A DNA stretch of 64,000 nt from Pseudomonas sp. (GTDB lineage: Bacteria; Pseudomonadota; Gammaproteobacteria; Pseudomonadales; Pseudomonadaceae), in contig NZ_JAUYGD010000065.1 of assembly GCF_030690725.1 (NCBI RefSeq), positions 62,001 to 126,000 on the forward strand, written 5' to 3'. Positions within the stretch are counted from its first letter, which is position 1. Each line of letters begins with the position of its first letter. The notes beneath the pieces were generated by a model, which did not search any database, was not told the origin of the DNA, and saw nothing but the letters and a program-made list of their open reading frames with translations. A program made the position numbers and the translations under genes. This document shows positions 34,330 to 44,660 of the stretch, one piece after another.

Positions 34330-35307
34330 ATGAAAGCCGTGCTGTGCAAAGCCTTCGGCCCCGCCGAAACCCTGGTACTGGAAGAAATCGCCAGCCCCGA
34401 AGCGAAGAAGAACGAAGTGCTGCTGGAAGTTCATGCGGCCGGGGTCAACTTCCCCGACACGCTGATCATCGAAGGCAAATACCAGTTCAAGCCGCCCTTC
34501 CCCTTCTCTCCAGGTGGCGAAGCAGCTGGCGTGGTCACCGCCGTCGGTGAAAAAGTCAGCCACCTGAAAGTCGGCGACCGGGTGATGGCCCTGACCGGCT
34601 GGGGCAGCTTTGCCGAAGAAGTGGCGGTGCCCGGCTACAACGTTATGCCGATCCCCGCGAGCATGGACTTTGCCAGCGCCGCCGCCTTCGGCATGACCTA
34701 CGGCACCTCGATGCACGCCCTCAAACAACGCGCCAACCTGCAACCGGGGGAAACCCTGCTGGTACTCGGCGCATCCGGTGGTGTCGGCCTGGCCGCCGTG
34801 GAAATCGGCAAGGCCATGGGCGCCAAAGTGATCGCTGCCGCCAGCAGCGCAGAAAAGCTCGAAGTGGCCAAGGCCGCCGGCGCCGATGAGCTGATCAACT
34901 ACAGCGAAAGCAACCTGAAGGACGAAGTGAAACGCCTGACCGGCGGCCAGGGCGCGGACGTGATCTATGACCCGGTGGGTGGCGACTTGTTCGATGCAGC
35001 CATTCGCTCAATCGCCTGGAACGGCCGCCTGCTGGTGGTGGGCTTCGCCAGTGGGCGCATCCCCGAGCTGCCGGTCAACCTGACCTTGCTCAAGGGCGCA
35101 GCCGTGGTCGGGGTATTCTGGGGCTCCTTCGCCCAGCGCCAACCGCAGGACAACGCGGCCAACTTCCAACAGCTATTTGCCTGGCACGCCGAAGGCAAAC
35201 TCAAGCCGCTGGTCTCGCAGACCTTCCCACTGGAGCAGGCTGCTGAGGCGATCAACACCCTCGGCCAGCGCAAGGCCGTGGGCAAGGTGGTGGTGCAGGT
35301 GCGCTAA
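34330..35307 (+). CDS. NADPH:quinone oxidoreductase (MDR family)
   Basis: 325 aa. GroES-like N-domain (about residues 1-120) and Rossmann domain with GASGGVGLAAVEIGKAMGA (about 138-160). No zinc-ligand set, as in quinone-type members. It probably reduces quinones or conjugated enones with NADPH. It is monocistronic, with GAGGAAAA before the ATG. Confidence 0.88.
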   Translation: MKAVLCKAFGPAETLVLEEIASPEAKKNEVLLEVHAAGVNFPDTLIIEGKYQFKPPFPFSPGGEAAGVVTAVGEKVSHLKVGDRVMALTGWGSFAEEVAVPGYNVMPIPASMDFASAAAFGMTYGTSMHALKQRANLQPGETLLVLGASGGVGLAAVEIGKAMGAKVIAAASSAEKLEVAKAAGADELINYSESNLKDEVKRLTGGQGADVIYDPVGGDLFDAAIRSIAWNGRLLVVGFASGRIPELPVNLTLLKGAAVVGVFWGSFAQRQPQDNAANFQQLFAWHAEGKLKPLVSQTFPLEQAAEAINTLGQRKAVGKVVVQVR

Positions 35308-35353
35308 ACCCGCCAGGCCGACATTAATCACAGCCTATTTGCAGAACCATTCG

Positions 35354-35395
35354 GTCATCTTGTGCGCCAACGCATGCTTGGCACACAAAGATGAC
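35354..35395. repeat. 42-base inverted repeat upstream of the autotransporter
   Basis: GTCATCTT at the left end is mirrored by AAGATGAC at the right, with CACAA/TTGTG and CCAA/TTGG inside and CGCATGC in the centre. It may be an operator for the protease gene or a terminator for the quinone oxidoreductase gene, though no U-run follows. Confidence 0.45.
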
Positions 35396-35489
35396 ATTGG
35401 CCTAGACCAGAGCACTCGTAGCGCGACTCAGCGCACAGTCGGCTTTCTAGCACGACCTAGAATCCGCCCCTTTTTGGCGGACAACTGGC

Positions 35490-38288
35490 ATGGCCTTTTC
35501 TCGAATCGCACAACACAGCAGACCTGCACTTCTGGCGCTGGCCATTAGCTCTGGCCTGAGTACTTTGTGCTGGGCGGCGCCCATGCCACCCGCCGAACTG
35601 CCAGCAGAAATCCAGCGTGAGTTTATCCGTATCTATGAGATGCCAGATGCTGGGCTGCCTTCACAGCTGGTACCGATGCTGGAGATCTTCCCCGAATACC
35701 GCGAGCAGCTGATGCGCTATCTCGGTGAAGACGCCAGTGCCGAGCGCCAGGCACTACTGGCAGACTTGGCCGAGGCCAGCCAAGAGGAACGCATCAGCTG
35801 GTTTACTCGGCGCAGCAATCAGCTGCTGCTCGCCGGCAGCGTACTGGCAGGGGCCATCGCCGCCAGCCAATCGTCCGGCGGCTCCAGCGCTGGCAGCAGC
35901 GTAGCAACTACACCCCAACCAGCCCCCGTGCCACCAGCGACCAACCCAGTGCAGCCTGTTCCTCCGCAGCCGCCTGTTCCTCCGGCTCCCGAACCCGCAC
36001 CGCCAGCGCCTAACCCGGTACCGCCTACGCCGCCGCAGCCGCCTGCTCCTCCAGCCCCGCCCCCCGTACAGCCGGAACCGGAGCCGACCCCACCGGAGCC
36101 CGCCCCTGCTCCACAGCCCGTTGACCCGGCACAGTTTCGTACTGCCGAATTCAATGCCAGCTGGGGCCTGGCCACCGTCAAGGCCGAGCACGCCTATGCA
36201 CGTGGCGCCACAGGTGCGGGAGTGACCGTGGCAGTGGTCGACACCGGCGTGGATATCGACCACCCCGACCTGCGCAATAACATCGCTCCTGGCGGTGATG
36301 TGGTGCGCACCGGTGGCCCGCGCATGACCGATGGCGACAGCCACGGCACCCATGTCGCCGGCACTATCGCCGCTGCCCGCAACGGCCAAGGCATGCATGG
36401 CGTGGCTCCAGAGGCACGGATTCTACCGATCAAATACCTGCATGACGGCGTGGAGGGCAGCGAAACCTTAGACACCCGTGACGCCCTACGCCGGCAGATC
36501 GAGCTGGGCGCACGTATCTCCAACAACAGCTGGGGGCAACGGGTAAATGTCGCCGAGGGCGGCTACCGCTCACGCACTCTGGCCGACCTCGATGCCAATG
36601 ACCGCAACTACTACCGCAACTCAGTAGCCACCCTGTACCGCGAGGCGCAACAGGCCGGCATCGTGTTTGTCTTTGCTGCCGGCAACAACACCACAGGCGA
36701 CACCAGCATCGCCGGCAACAGCAGCCTCTATGCCGCACTGCCGGTCATCGCGCCCGAACTGCAGGGGCAGTGGCTGGCGGTAGTGAATATCCGCGAGGAC
36801 GGGCGGATTTCCGATGGCTCGCACCGCTGCGGCGACGCCCAGGCTTGGTGCCTGGCCGCGCCCGGCAGTTGGGTGTACTCCAGCGTGCCCGGCGATGGTT
36901 ACGGCTACAAGAGTGGCACCTCCATGGCCGCACCACATGTATCCGGTGCCCTGGCATTGCTGATGGACCTGTTCCCGACCCTCAGCGCCGCACAGATCAC
37001 AGAACGTACCCTGGTCTCGGCCAACAAGAGCGGGATCTACGCCGATAGCGCCACTTACGGTCAGGGTCTGCTTGATCTGCAAGCCGCCAGCAACCCGATT
37101 GGCGGGCTGCTGATCGAAGCCAGCAGCGGCGAAGTCATCACACTCGACCAGGCACGCCTACGCGAAAGCCCTGCATTGGGTAATGCACTCCGCGCCTCGC
37201 TGGGCAAGGTCGACCTGGTGCTCAAGGACAGCCTGGATGCGCCATTCTTGGTCAACGCCAGCGTGCTGCAGCAGGAGCCGCAAGCCAGCCACAGCCGCAT
37301 CGACACCGGCAGCTACCTGCAGCGCCTGGAGCAGGAGCACAGCAGCCAGCAGATGGATGCAGGTAATGGCCTGCAGCTGCGCTACAGCGCCACTCGCCAG
37401 GACAGCGGCCTCGCCGCACTGGGCAATGTGCAAGCCTGGCAGAGCCTGGGCAAGGACAGCGCCCTCAGCGCCAGCCTGAACACCGATACCTCCTGGAGCC
37501 AAGGCCTGCTGCGCATGCAACCACTCCTGCAGAACAGCAGTATGACCCGCGCCTTTAGCAACCCCTACCTGAGCCTGGACAACCCAGCTAGCGGTACCGG
37601 CCTGCACTGGCAGTTAGATGAAAACTGGCACAGCGCGGTGCAGGTGCAGACCAGCAACGCCAGCGAACGCTTCAGCGACCGCAACAGTGACGAACAGCAA
37701 CACAGCCTGCAAACAGAATGGGCCTACCGCGCCGAGAGCGGCATGCATGTCAGCCTGCAACTAGGCCTACTGAATGAGCAGCAACGCCTGTTGGGTAGCC
37801 AGGGCGAAGCCTGGATCGGCCAAGGTCAGACAAGAACCTGGTTTAGCGGGCTCAACCTGAGCCTACCGCTGAACGAGCACTGGCAGCTGTTTGGCCGCTA
37901 CAACAGCGGCCTGAGCCAGCTGGACGGAGGGCGCTGGCTCGAATCCGGGCGCCTGCGCAGTGACAGTTTCACCCTTGGCGTGCTCGGCCAGAGCAACCCA
38001 CAGCTGCAGTACGGCGCACTGGTCTACCAGCCACTACGCCTGCGCGACGGTAAGACCTCAGTGCAGATGCCCACGCGCCTGAACGCCGACAACAGCGTCA
38101 GCTGGGACAAGGTGGACATGCAGTTCAAGGCCGATGGTCGACACATGGAATACGAGCTGTTCATGCGCTATGAACTGCCCGCCTGGCAGCTCAGCTTTAA
38201 AGGCAGCCTGCTGCATATTGCCGACTACCAGAACCAGCCCGGCAATAACGATAACCTACTGATGATCAACGCCGGCTGGCGTTATTAG
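35490..38288 (+). CDS. Subtilisin-type (S8) autotransporter serine protease
   Basis: 932 aa. Signal peptide (LALAISSGLSTLCWA), a ~90-residue N-terminal domain, a Pro-rich linker (about residues 145-210), the S8 peptidase domain with Asp251 (VVDTGVD), His285 (DSHGTHVAG) and Ser478 (GTSMAAPHVSG), and a C-terminal beta-barrel translocator (about 650-932) ending in WRY. The passenger is exported and either kept at the surface or self-released. The Pro-rich linker between the N-terminal domain and the protease is unusually long. A transfer origin is not indicated by its composition. Confidence 0.9.
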   Translation: MAFSRIAQHSRPALLALAISSGLSTLCWAAPMPPAELPAEIQREFIRIYEMPDAGLPSQLVPMLEIFPEYREQLMRYLGEDASAERQALLADLAEASQEERISWFTRRSNQLLLAGSVLAGAIAASQSSGGSSAGSSVATTPQPAPVPPATNPVQPVPPQPPVPPAPEPAPPAPNPVPPTPPQPPAPPAPPPVQPEPEPTPPEPAPAPQPVDPAQFRTAEFNASWGLATVKAEHAYARGATGAGVTVAVVDTGVDIDHPDLRNNIAPGGDVVRTGGPRMTDGDSHGTHVAGTIAAARNGQGMHGVAPEARILPIKYLHDGVEGSETLDTRDALRRQIELGARISNNSWGQRVNVAEGGYRSRTLADLDANDRNYYRNSVATLYREAQQAGIVFVFAAGNNTTGDTSIAGNSSLYAALPVIAPELQGQWLAVVNIREDGRISDGSHRCGDAQAWCLAAPGSWVYSSVPGDGYGYKSGTSMAAPHVSGALALLMDLFPTLSAAQITERTLVSANKSGIYADSATYGQGLLDLQAASNPIGGLLIEASSGEVITLDQARLRESPALGNALRASLGKVDLVLKDSLDAPFLVNASVLQQEPQASHSRIDTGSYLQRLEQEHSSQQMDAGNGLQLRYSATRQDSGLAALGNVQAWQSLGKDSALSASLNTDTSWSQGLLRMQPLLQNSSMTRAFSNPYLSLDNPASGTGLHWQLDENWHSAVQVQTSNASERFSDRNSDEQQHSLQTEWAYRAESGMHVSLQLGLLNEQQRLLGSQGEAWIGQGQTRTWFSGLNLSLPLNEHWQLFGRYNSGLSQLDGGRWLESGRLRSDSFTLGVLGQSNPQLQYGALVYQPLRLRDGKTSVQMPTRLNADNSVSWDKVDMQFKADGRHMEYELFMRYELPAWQLSFKGSLLHIADYQNQPGNNDNLLMINAGWRY

Positions 38289-38323
38289 ACGCTGACGCGG
38301 TCAGCACCCGCTGGCCGTGCAGT

Positions 38324-39295
38324 TTAACTGCGCGGCGCGTAGGCGAATACATCCGCGCGCATCTGATGGGCATCCATGCCGGCGTCGACCAAAGCATCCA
38401 GCGTGGCGTAGACCATCGCCGGTGAACCGCTGGCATAGACATGCAGCGCCTTGAGGTCAGCGAAGTCTTCACGCACCGCTTCGTGCAGCAGACCACAACG
38501 GCCCTGCCAGCCACACTGATCACTGACCACCTGATGCAGGAACAGGTTGGGCACCTGCTGCCACTGCGCCCAATGTTCCAGTTCGTAGAAGTCTTCCGGA
38601 CGCCGTGCGCCCCAGTACAGGTGCACCGGATGGACGAAACCGGCAGCGCGGCAGTGTTCGATCAGGCTGTGCATCTGCGCCATGCCGGTACCGGCGGCGA
38701 TCAGCACCAGCGGCCCAGCCGGCAGCTCGGCCAGGTGGGTATCACCGAACGGCATCTTCACCCGCACCAGGCCGCTACGGCGCAGCTGGGCGATCAGCGC
38801 AACCGTGGCCTCATCGCGGGCCAGCACATGCAGCTCCAGCTCACGCCCGCGATGTGGCGCCGAGGCCAGGGAGAACGCCGCGTAATCGTCACCATCGCGC
38901 TGCAGCAGCAGGTATTGCCCGGCGTGGTAACGCGGCGCCTTGCCGGCCGGCGTATTCAGCCGCAGGCGAAACACATCGCCGCCCAGCTCATCACAGGCGA
39001 CAACCTGGCAGGCCAGCTCACGCACCGGCAGCTCGCCGGGGGCGAGCACGCCATCCCAGTGCAGCACGCAGTCTTGCAGCGGCTCGGCCAGGCAGGTGAA
39101 CAGCTCGCCGTGAGTCAGCTCAACCCCACCCTGTTGCACGCGGCCTTCAACCAGCAGCGCCGCGCAGATATGGCAATTGCCATTGCGGCAGCTCTGCGGG
39201 CAGTCATAACCCAGACGCCGCGCGGCATCGAGGATGCGCTCGCGGGGCTGCACGTCAAGCACGGCACCTGAAGGATTCAGGGTGACTTTCATCAA
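38324..39295 (-). CDS. Ferredoxin-type NAD(P)H oxidoreductase
   Basis: 323 aa. An N-terminal plant-type [2Fe-2S] ferredoxin domain ([17 protein letters not shown] plus a distal Cys) is followed by FAD and NAD(P)-binding reductase domains ([18 protein letters not shown]). It resembles CDP-6-deoxy-glucoseen reductase and phenol-hydroxylase reductase components. It overlaps the ubiD end by 4 bases, so it is co-translated with ubiD; it could supply reduced flavin or electrons for prenyl-FMN, as Fre is beside ubiD in E. coli. This role is inferred. Confidence 0.82.
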   Translation of the reverse strand: MMKVTLNPSGAVLDVQPRERILDAARRLGYDCPQSCRNGNCHICAALLVEGRVQQGGVELTHGELFTCLAEPLQDCVLHWDGVLAPGELPVRELACQVVACDELGGDVFRLRLNTPAGKAPRYHAGQYLLLQRDGDDYAAFSLASAPHRGRELELHVLARDEATVALIAQLRRSGLVRVKMPFGDTHLAELPAGPLVLIAAGTGMAQMHSLIEHCRAAGFVHPVHLYWGARRPEDFYELEHWAQWQQVPNLFLHQVVSDQCGWQGRCGLLHEAVREDFADLKALHVYASGSPAMVYATLDALVDAGMDAHQMRADVFAYAPRS

Positions 39296-40758
39296 TCAAT
39301 TCCCAGCTCAGACCACAGCGCATCGACGCGCTGCTTGACCGCTTCATCCTGAACGATAGCTCGGCCCCACTCGCGGTTGGTTTCGCCGGGCCATTTATGG
39401 GTGGCGTCCAGGCCCATCTTCGAACCCAGGCCGGAGATCGGCGAGGCGAAGTCGAGGTAGTCGATCGGCGTATTGTCGATCATCACCGTGTCGCGCTTGG
39501 GGTCCATGCGCGTGGTAATTGCCCAGATCACGTCGTTCCAGTCCCGTGCGTTGATATCGTCGTCGGTGACGATAACGAACTTGGTGTACATAAACTGTCG
39601 CAGGAACGACCACACACCGAGCATTACGCGCTTGGCGTGACCGGGGTATTGCTTCTTGATGGTCACCACCGCCATGCGATACGAGCAGCCTTCCGGCGGC
39701 AGGTAGAAGTCGATGATCTCGGGAAACTGCTTCTGCAGGATCGGCACGAAGACTTCGTTAAGCGCCACGCCGAGAATCGCCGGCTCATCCGGCGGACGAC
39801 CGGTGTAGGTGCTGTGGTAGATCGGCTTTTGCCGACGGGTAATGCGCTCGACGGTGAACACCGGGAAGGTATCGACCTCGTTGTAGTAACCGGTGTGATC
39901 GCCGTACGGCCCTTCCGGCGCGGTCTCGCCCGGATGGATCACCCCTTCGAGGACGATTTCAGCACTGGCCGGCACCTGCAGATCACTGCCACGGGCCTTG
40001 ATCAGCTCGGTGCGGTGGCCGCGCAACAGACCGGCAAAAGCGTATTCGGAAAGGCTGTCGGGCACCGGGGTGACGGCACCGAGAATGGTTGCCGGATCGG
40101 CGCCGAGGGCGACGCATACCGGATAGGGGCGATCCGGGTACTTCTGGCACCACTCGCGGAAATCCAGGGCGCCGCCACGGTGGCTAAGCCAGCGCATGAT
40201 CACCTTGTTACGGCCGATCACCTGCTGGCGGTAAATGCCGAGGTTCTGCCGTTCCTTGTTCGGACCCTTGGTAATGGTCAGGCCCCAGGTAATCAGCGGG
40301 CCGACATCGCCTGGCCAGCAGGTCTGCACCGGCAGCTTGCCGAGGTCGACATCGTCGCCCTCTTCGATCACTTCCTGGCACGGTGCATCCTTCAGCACCT
40401 TGGGCGCCATGCTCAGCACCTTCTTGTAGATCGGCAGCTTGTTCCAGGCGTCCTTGAGGCCTTTCGGCGGCTCGGGCTCCTTGAGAAAAGCCAGCAGCTT
40501 GCCGATTTCACGCAGCTCGCTGACTTCTTCCGCACCCATGCCCAAGGCCACGCGCTTGGGCGTGCCGAACAGGTTGCCGAGCACCGGCACATCGAAGCCT
40601 GTGGGGTTTTCGAACAGCAACGCCGGCCCGCCTTTACGTAGGGTGCGGTCGCAGATTTCGGTCATTTCCAGCACAGGGGAAACCGGCGTTTGAATGCGCT
40701 TGAGTTCGCCGCGCGTCTCCAGACCGCGAATAAAATCGCGCAGGTCACGATACTGCAT
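39292..40758 (-). CDS. ubiD: 3-octaprenyl-4-hydroxybenzoate decarboxylase
   Basis: 488 aa. Start set at ATG 40758 ([13 protein letters not shown]), where homology begins; the frame is open further up but unrelated. Signatures include [23 protein letters not shown] and [15 protein letters not shown]. It decarboxylates the prenylated 4-hydroxybenzoate intermediate with prenyl-FMN. It lies between rho and the reductase gene. Confidence 0.95.
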   Translation of the reverse strand: MQYRDLRDFIRGLETRGELKRIQTPVSPVLEMTEICDRTLRKGGPALLFENPTGFDVPVLGNLFGTPKRVALGMGAEEVSELREIGKLLAFLKEPEPPKGLKDAWNKLPIYKKVLSMAPKVLKDAPCQEVIEEGDDVDLGKLPVQTCWPGDVGPLITWGLTITKGPNKERQNLGIYRQQVIGRNKVIMRWLSHRGGALDFREWCQKYPDRPYPVCVALGADPATILGAVTPVPDSLSEYAFAGLLRGHRTELIKARGSDLQVPASAEIVLEGVIHPGETAPEGPYGDHTGYYNEVDTFPVFTVERITRRQKPIYHSTYTGRPPDEPAILGVALNEVFVPILQKQFPEIIDFYLPPEGCSYRMAVVTIKKQYPGHAKRVMLGVWSFLRQFMYTKFVIVTDDDINARDWNDVIWAITTRMDPKRDTVMIDNTPIDYLDFASPISGLGSKMGLDATHKWPGETNREWGRAIVQDEAVKQRVDALWSELGID

Positions 40759-40849
40759 GCAGATGCCTCGTTTCGGGCCGAGCAATAGGGGCGCAAAGTT
40801 TAGCGCCGAACTGGGTCTTTCAGAAGGGAAAGCCAATACCCAGGAACAC

Positions 40850-40873
40850 AAAAGCCGGGCTTACCCGGCTTTT
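40850..40873. terminator. Bidirectional terminator downstream of rho
   Basis: A perfect 10-bp stem AAAAGCCGGG/CCCGGCTTTT around CTTA gives an A-run and a T-run on each side, so it works in both directions; it lies between ubiD and rho. Confidence 0.8.
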
Positions 40874-40892
40874 GTAGAGTGCGTATGTTTAG

Positions 40893-41007
40893 GATCGTAG
40901 CGAGCGAAGGTCAGGCAAGGCAAAAACAGACGAAAAAGCGGAGTGTACTTTTGTACATGAGCATTTTGAGTCTGTTTTTAACGCAGCATCACCGAGCGCA
41001 GTAGATC
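40893..41007. repeat. Interspersed palindromic repeat, copy A
   Basis: A ~115-base element with nested stems: outer AAAAACAGAC (40922-40931) with GTCTGTTTTT (40970-40979), inner TGTAC-TTTT-GTACA (40944-40957). It ends just after the rho stop codon. A close copy lies inverted at 49524-49637. Confidence 0.8.
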
Positions 41008-41010
41008 CTC

Positions 41011-42270
41011 TTACTTACGCTTCATCGACTGGAAGAACTCTTCGTTGGTCTTGGTCGCTTTCAGCTTGTCGGTGAGGAACTCGATGGCGGCAATCTCATC
41101 CATCGGGTGCAGCAGCTTGCGCAGAATCCACATGCGCTGCAGTTCGTCATCGGCGGTCAACAGTTCTTCGCGACGGGTGCCGGCGCGGTTGATGTTGATC
41201 GCAGGGAACACACGCTTCTCGGCGATACGACGGTCCAGCGGCAGCTCCATGTTGCCGGTGCCTTTGAACTCTTCGTAGATCACTTCATCCATCTTCGAGC
41301 CGGTTTCTACCAGCGCGGTGGCGATGATGGTCAGCGAACCGCCTTCTTCGATGTTACGCGCGGCGCCGAAGAAGCGTTTCGGCTTCTCCAGGGCGTGGGC
41401 GTCAACACCACCGGTGAGCACTTTGCCGGAGCTTGGGATCACGGTGTTGTAGGCACGCGCCAGACGGGTAATGGAGTCGAGCAGGATGACCACATCCTTC
41501 TTGTGCTCGACCAAGCGCTTGGCCTTCTCGATCACCATTTCGGCAACCTGCACGTGGCGGGTTGGCGGCTCATCGAAGGTCGAGGCAACCACTTCACCGC
41601 GCACGGTGCGCTGCATTTCGGTCACTTCTTCCGGGCGCTCGTCGATCAGCAGAACGATCAGGTGGCACTCGGGGTTGTTGCGCGCGATGTTCGCCGCGAT
41701 GTTCTGCAACATGATGGTCTTGCCGGCTTTCGGCGGTGCGACGATCAGGCCGCGCTGGCCTTTGCCAATCGGGGCGCAGAGGTCGATCACCCGGCCGGTG
41801 ATGTCCTCGGTGGAGCCGTTACCGGCCTCCATGACCAGACGCTTGGTGGGGAACAGCGGCGTCAGGTTTTCGAACAGGATCTTGTTCTTGGCGTTTTCCG
41901 GGCGGTCGTAGTTGATCGTGTCAACCTTGAGCAGCGCGAAGTAACGCTCGCCTTCTTTCGGCGGGCGAATCTTGCCGACGATGGTATCGCCAGTACGCAA
42001 GTTGAAGCGGCGGATCTGGCTCGGCGAGACGTAGATGTCATCGGGGCCAGCGAGGTACGAGGCATCCGCAGAGCGGAGAAAGCCGAAACCGTCCTGGAGA
42101 ATCTCCAGCACGCCATCACCGGAGATTTCCTCACCGCTTTTAGCGTGTTTTTTCAACAGGGAGAAAATCACGTCCTGCTTGCGCGAACGGGCCATGTTTT
42201 CCAGGCCTTGTTGTTCAGCGAGTTCCAGCAGTTCGGTAATCGGCTTTTGCTTGAGTTCGGTCAGATTCAT
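41011..42270 (-). CDS. rho: Transcription termination factor Rho
   Basis: 419 aa, the standard size. N-terminal RNA-binding cold-shock domain ([30 protein letters not shown]), Walker A GPPKAGKT-type ([12 protein letters not shown] near residue 180) and Walker [11 protein letters not shown]. The ring helicase translocates on RNA and ends transcription. It is followed by a terminator and a dispersed repeat. It is downstream of trxA on the same strand, the usual Pseudomonas order. Confidence 0.96.
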   Translation of the reverse strand: MNLTELKQKPITELLELAEQQGLENMARSRKQDVIFSLLKKHAKSGEEISGDGVLEILQDGFGFLRSADASYLAGPDDIYVSPSQIRRFNLRTGDTIVGKIRPPKEGERYFALLKVDTINYDRPENAKNKILFENLTPLFPTKRLVMEAGNGSTEDITGRVIDLCAPIGKGQRGLIVAPPKAGKTIMLQNIAANIARNNPECHLIVLLIDERPEEVTEMQRTVRGEVVASTFDEPPTRHVQVAEMVIEKAKRLVEHKKDVVILLDSITRLARAYNTVIPSSGKVLTGGVDAHALEKPKRFFGAARNIEEGGSLTIIATALVETGSKMDEVIYEEFKGTGNMELPLDRRIAEKRVFPAININRAGTRREELLTADDELQRMWILRKLLHPMDEIAAIEFLTDKLKATKTNEEFFQSMKRK

Positions 42271-42472
42271 AGGAATGACGTAATCATGAAGGAGGGGAAT
42301 AAGCTATTTAGCTTGGGAGGCCGCGCCGCTGAGAAGGCGACTTGATCGCCTGCTTGTATATCGAAAGATTCGAATAGGAATGCGTCGGCGACGGCTTGCA
42401 GGGGGCTGCATAGGAAATGCAGCGAGGCCGAATGTAACACCGGTTTTATTCATACGTCTAGCGCCCAGACAG
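42271..42472 (-). other. rho leader region
   Basis: About 200 bases between the trxA terminator and rho. No gene is seen. Long rho leaders in other bacteria allow Rho-dependent autoregulation; the sequence here is not clear enough to show that. Confidence 0.35.
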
Positions 42473-42500
42473 AAAAAAGCCCCGCAATGTGCAGGGCTTT
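42473..42500 (-). terminator. trxA terminator
   Basis: Read on the minus strand, AAAGCCCTGC pairs with GCGGGGCTTT (one mismatch) and is followed by six T. It separates trxA from rho. Confidence 0.8.
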
Positions 42501-42527
42501 CAGGGCTTGCTGCCGTCTCAGCGCAAC

Positions 42528-42854
42528 TTAGATGTTGCTGTCGAGGAAGGCTGCCAGTTGCGACTTGGACAGTGCACCAACTTTAGTGGCTTCAACATTG
42601 CCGTTCTTGAACAGCATCAGCGTCGGGATGCCACGCACACCGAACTTAGGCGGGGTGTCCTGGTTTTCATCGATATTCAACTTACAGACTTTCAGTTTGC
42701 CCTGATAGGTCTGAGCGATCTCATCGAGCACCGGCGCGATCATTTTGCACGGGCCGCACCACTCAGCCCAGTAGTCGACCAGCACCGGACCCTCGGCCTG
42801 GAGAACATCCTGGTCGAAACTGGCATCGCTGACATTGGTGATGAATTCGCTCAT
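42528..42854 (-). CDS. trxA: Thioredoxin 1
   Basis: 108 aa. ATG at 42854 follows GGAG and gives the standard length; a longer upstream start is unlikely. The active site is WCGPC ([13 protein letters not shown]) and the cis-proline GIPTLMLF is present. It reduces cytoplasmic disulfides with thioredoxin reductase. It is divergent from ppx across 279 bases. Confidence 0.96.
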   Translation of the reverse strand: MSEFITNVSDASFDQDVLQAEGPVLVDYWAEWCGPCKMIAPVLDEIAQTYQGKLKVCKLNIDENQDTPPKFGVRGIPTLMLFKNGNVEATKVGALSKSQLAAFLDSNI

Positions 42855-43133
42855 GGAAAGTCTCCGAGTTCGTAAGCAAAAGATGGGCGACATCATAGCC
42901 CGGCTTTTCCCACACAGGAAGGCGGCGGCAATTGAGCTTCTCTATGGCCTAGTCACCAGCAAGCCGCGCAAAGGCCTGCGTCACAATTTATTCAGACGGC
43001 CGGCAAGCCCTGGCCGGCCGCCGCACGAGCCGTAGTGCAGCCGGCTTGGCCTGTACCTGCGACATCAGTATGCGTTGGCGGGGCCAGCCTATCGTGGCAC
43101 GATGGCGCGGTTCCGCATTGAGATCGTTCTGCC

Positions 43134-44636
43134 ATGCCGCATACCCCTGCCGAGTCTTTTCCTTTGATTGCAGCTATCGACCTGGGCTCCAACAGCTTCC
43201 ATATGGTGCTGGCCAAAGCCGATCATGGCGAGATCCGCATCCTCGAACGCCTCGGCGACAAGGTCCAGTTGGCCGCTGGCATCGACGAGCAGCGCCTGCT
43301 CAGCGAAGAAGCCATGCAGCGCGGGCTCGATTGCTTGCGCCGCTTCGCCCAGCTGACCGCCAGCCTGCCGGAAGGCGCAGTGCGCGTGGTGGGCACCAAT
43401 GCCCTGCGTGAGGCGCGCAACCGTGGCGAATTTATCCGCCGCGCCGAAGAAATTCTCGGCCACCCGGTGGAAGTCATCTCCGGGCGCGAAGAAGCGCGCC
43501 TGATCTACCTAGGCGTGTCGCACAGCATCGCAGACACCCCAGGCAAGCGTTTGGTCGCCGATATTGGCGGCGGCAGTACCGAGTTCATCATCGGCCAGCG
43601 CTTCGAGCCACTGCTGCGCGAAAGCCTGCAAATGGGCTGCGTCAGCTTTACCCAGCGTTTCTTCAAGGACGGCAAGATCACCCCGGCGCGTTACGCCCAG
43701 GCCTACACAGCGGCGCGGCTGGAGATCATGGGCATTGAGCATGCTCTGCGCCGCCTGGGCTGGGAAGACGCGGTGGGCGCATCCGGCACAATAAAGGCCA
43801 TCGGCCTGACCATTCAAGCGGCGGGCCTTGGCGCAGGCGAAGTAAACGCCCAGGGTCTGGCCTGGCTGAAACGCAAAGTATTCAAGGCTGGCGAGGTGGA
43901 AAAGCTCGACCTCGACGGCATCAAGCCAGATCGCCGAGGCATCTTCCCGGCGGGCCTGGCGATTCTCGAAGCGATCTTCGATGCCTGTGATATCCAGCGC
44001 ATGAGCCATTCCGAAGGCGCGCTGCGTGAAGGCGTGCTGTACGACCTGCTGGGCCGCCATCAGCATGAAGACGTGCGTGAACGCACGCTGAGCTCGCTGA
44101 TGGAGCGCTATCACGTCGATCTGGAGCAGGCTGCACGAGTCGAGAGCAAGGCGCTCTCGGCGCTGGAGAAGGTGGCCAACGATTGGCAACTGGAAGATGA
44201 CTGGCACCGCGAGCTGCTCAGCTGGGCGGCCAAGGTGCATGAAGTCGGCCTGGACATCGCCCACTACCAGTACCACAAGCACGGCGCCTACCTGGTCGAG
44301 CATTCGGACCTGTCCGGCTTCTCGCGTCAGGACCAGCAGATGCTCGCGCTACTGATACGCGGCCATCGGCGCAATATCCCCAAGGACAAATTTGCCGACT
44401 TCGGCGCCGAAGGCGTCAAGCTGATCCGCCTGTGCGTGCTGCTGCGTTTTGCCATCCTGTTCCACCACATCCGTGGCACCCAGGAAATGCCCAACGTACA
44501 GCTCAAGGCCGCCGAACAGCGTCTGGAGATTCAGTTTCCCGAAGGCTGGCTGGAGAGCAACCCGCTGACCCAGGCAGATTTCACCCAGGAAGCGGAGTGG
44601 CTCAAACGTATCGGTATCGAACTGAGCGTGAGCTGA
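43134..44636 (+). CDS. ppx: Exopolyphosphatase
   Basis: 500 aa. N-terminal [15 protein letters not shown] phosphate-binding motif of the sugar-kinase/Ppx-GppA superfamily, DIGGGSTEF in the next loop, and a C-terminal HD-like helical domain ([25 protein letters not shown]). It removes terminal phosphates from polyphosphate. It ends convergent with ppk. A hairpin includes the stop codon. Confidence 0.93.
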   Translation: MPHTPAESFPLIAAIDLGSNSFHMVLAKADHGEIRILERLGDKVQLAAGIDEQRLLSEEAMQRGLDCLRRFAQLTASLPEGAVRVVGTNALREARNRGEFIRRAEEILGHPVEVISGREEARLIYLGVSHSIADTPGKRLVADIGGGSTEFIIGQRFEPLLRESLQMGCVSFTQRFFKDGKITPARYAQAYTAARLEIMGIEHALRRLGWEDAVGASGTIKAIGLTIQAAGLGAGEVNAQGLAWLKRKVFKAGEVEKLDLDGIKPDRRGIFPAGLAILEAIFDACDIQRMSHSEGALREGVLYDLLGRHQHEDVRERTLSSLMERYHVDLEQAARVESKALSALEKVANDWQLEDDWHRELLSWAAKVHEVGLDIAHYQYHKHGAYLVEHSDLSGFSRQDQQMLALLIRGHRRNIPKDKFADFGAEGVKLIRLCVLLRFAILFHHIRGTQEMPNVQLKAAEQRLEIQFPEGWLESNPLTQADFTQEAEWLKRIGIELSVS

Positions 44637-44645
44637 CGCTCACGC
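44626..44645. terminator. Hairpin spanning the ppx stop codon
   Basis: GCGTGAGC and GCTCACGC form a perfect 8-bp stem with TGAC as loop, and the TGA stop of ppx is in the loop. It lies in the 24-base gap between ppx and ppk and could act on both messages. Confidence 0.5.
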
Positions 44646-44660
44646 CCCATTCCGCCCTGT

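Noticed and set aside
35754..36398. Gly/Arg-rich ORFs opposite the Pro-rich linker of the autotransporter
   Set aside because: They are composition shadows of the Pro-rich coding strand.
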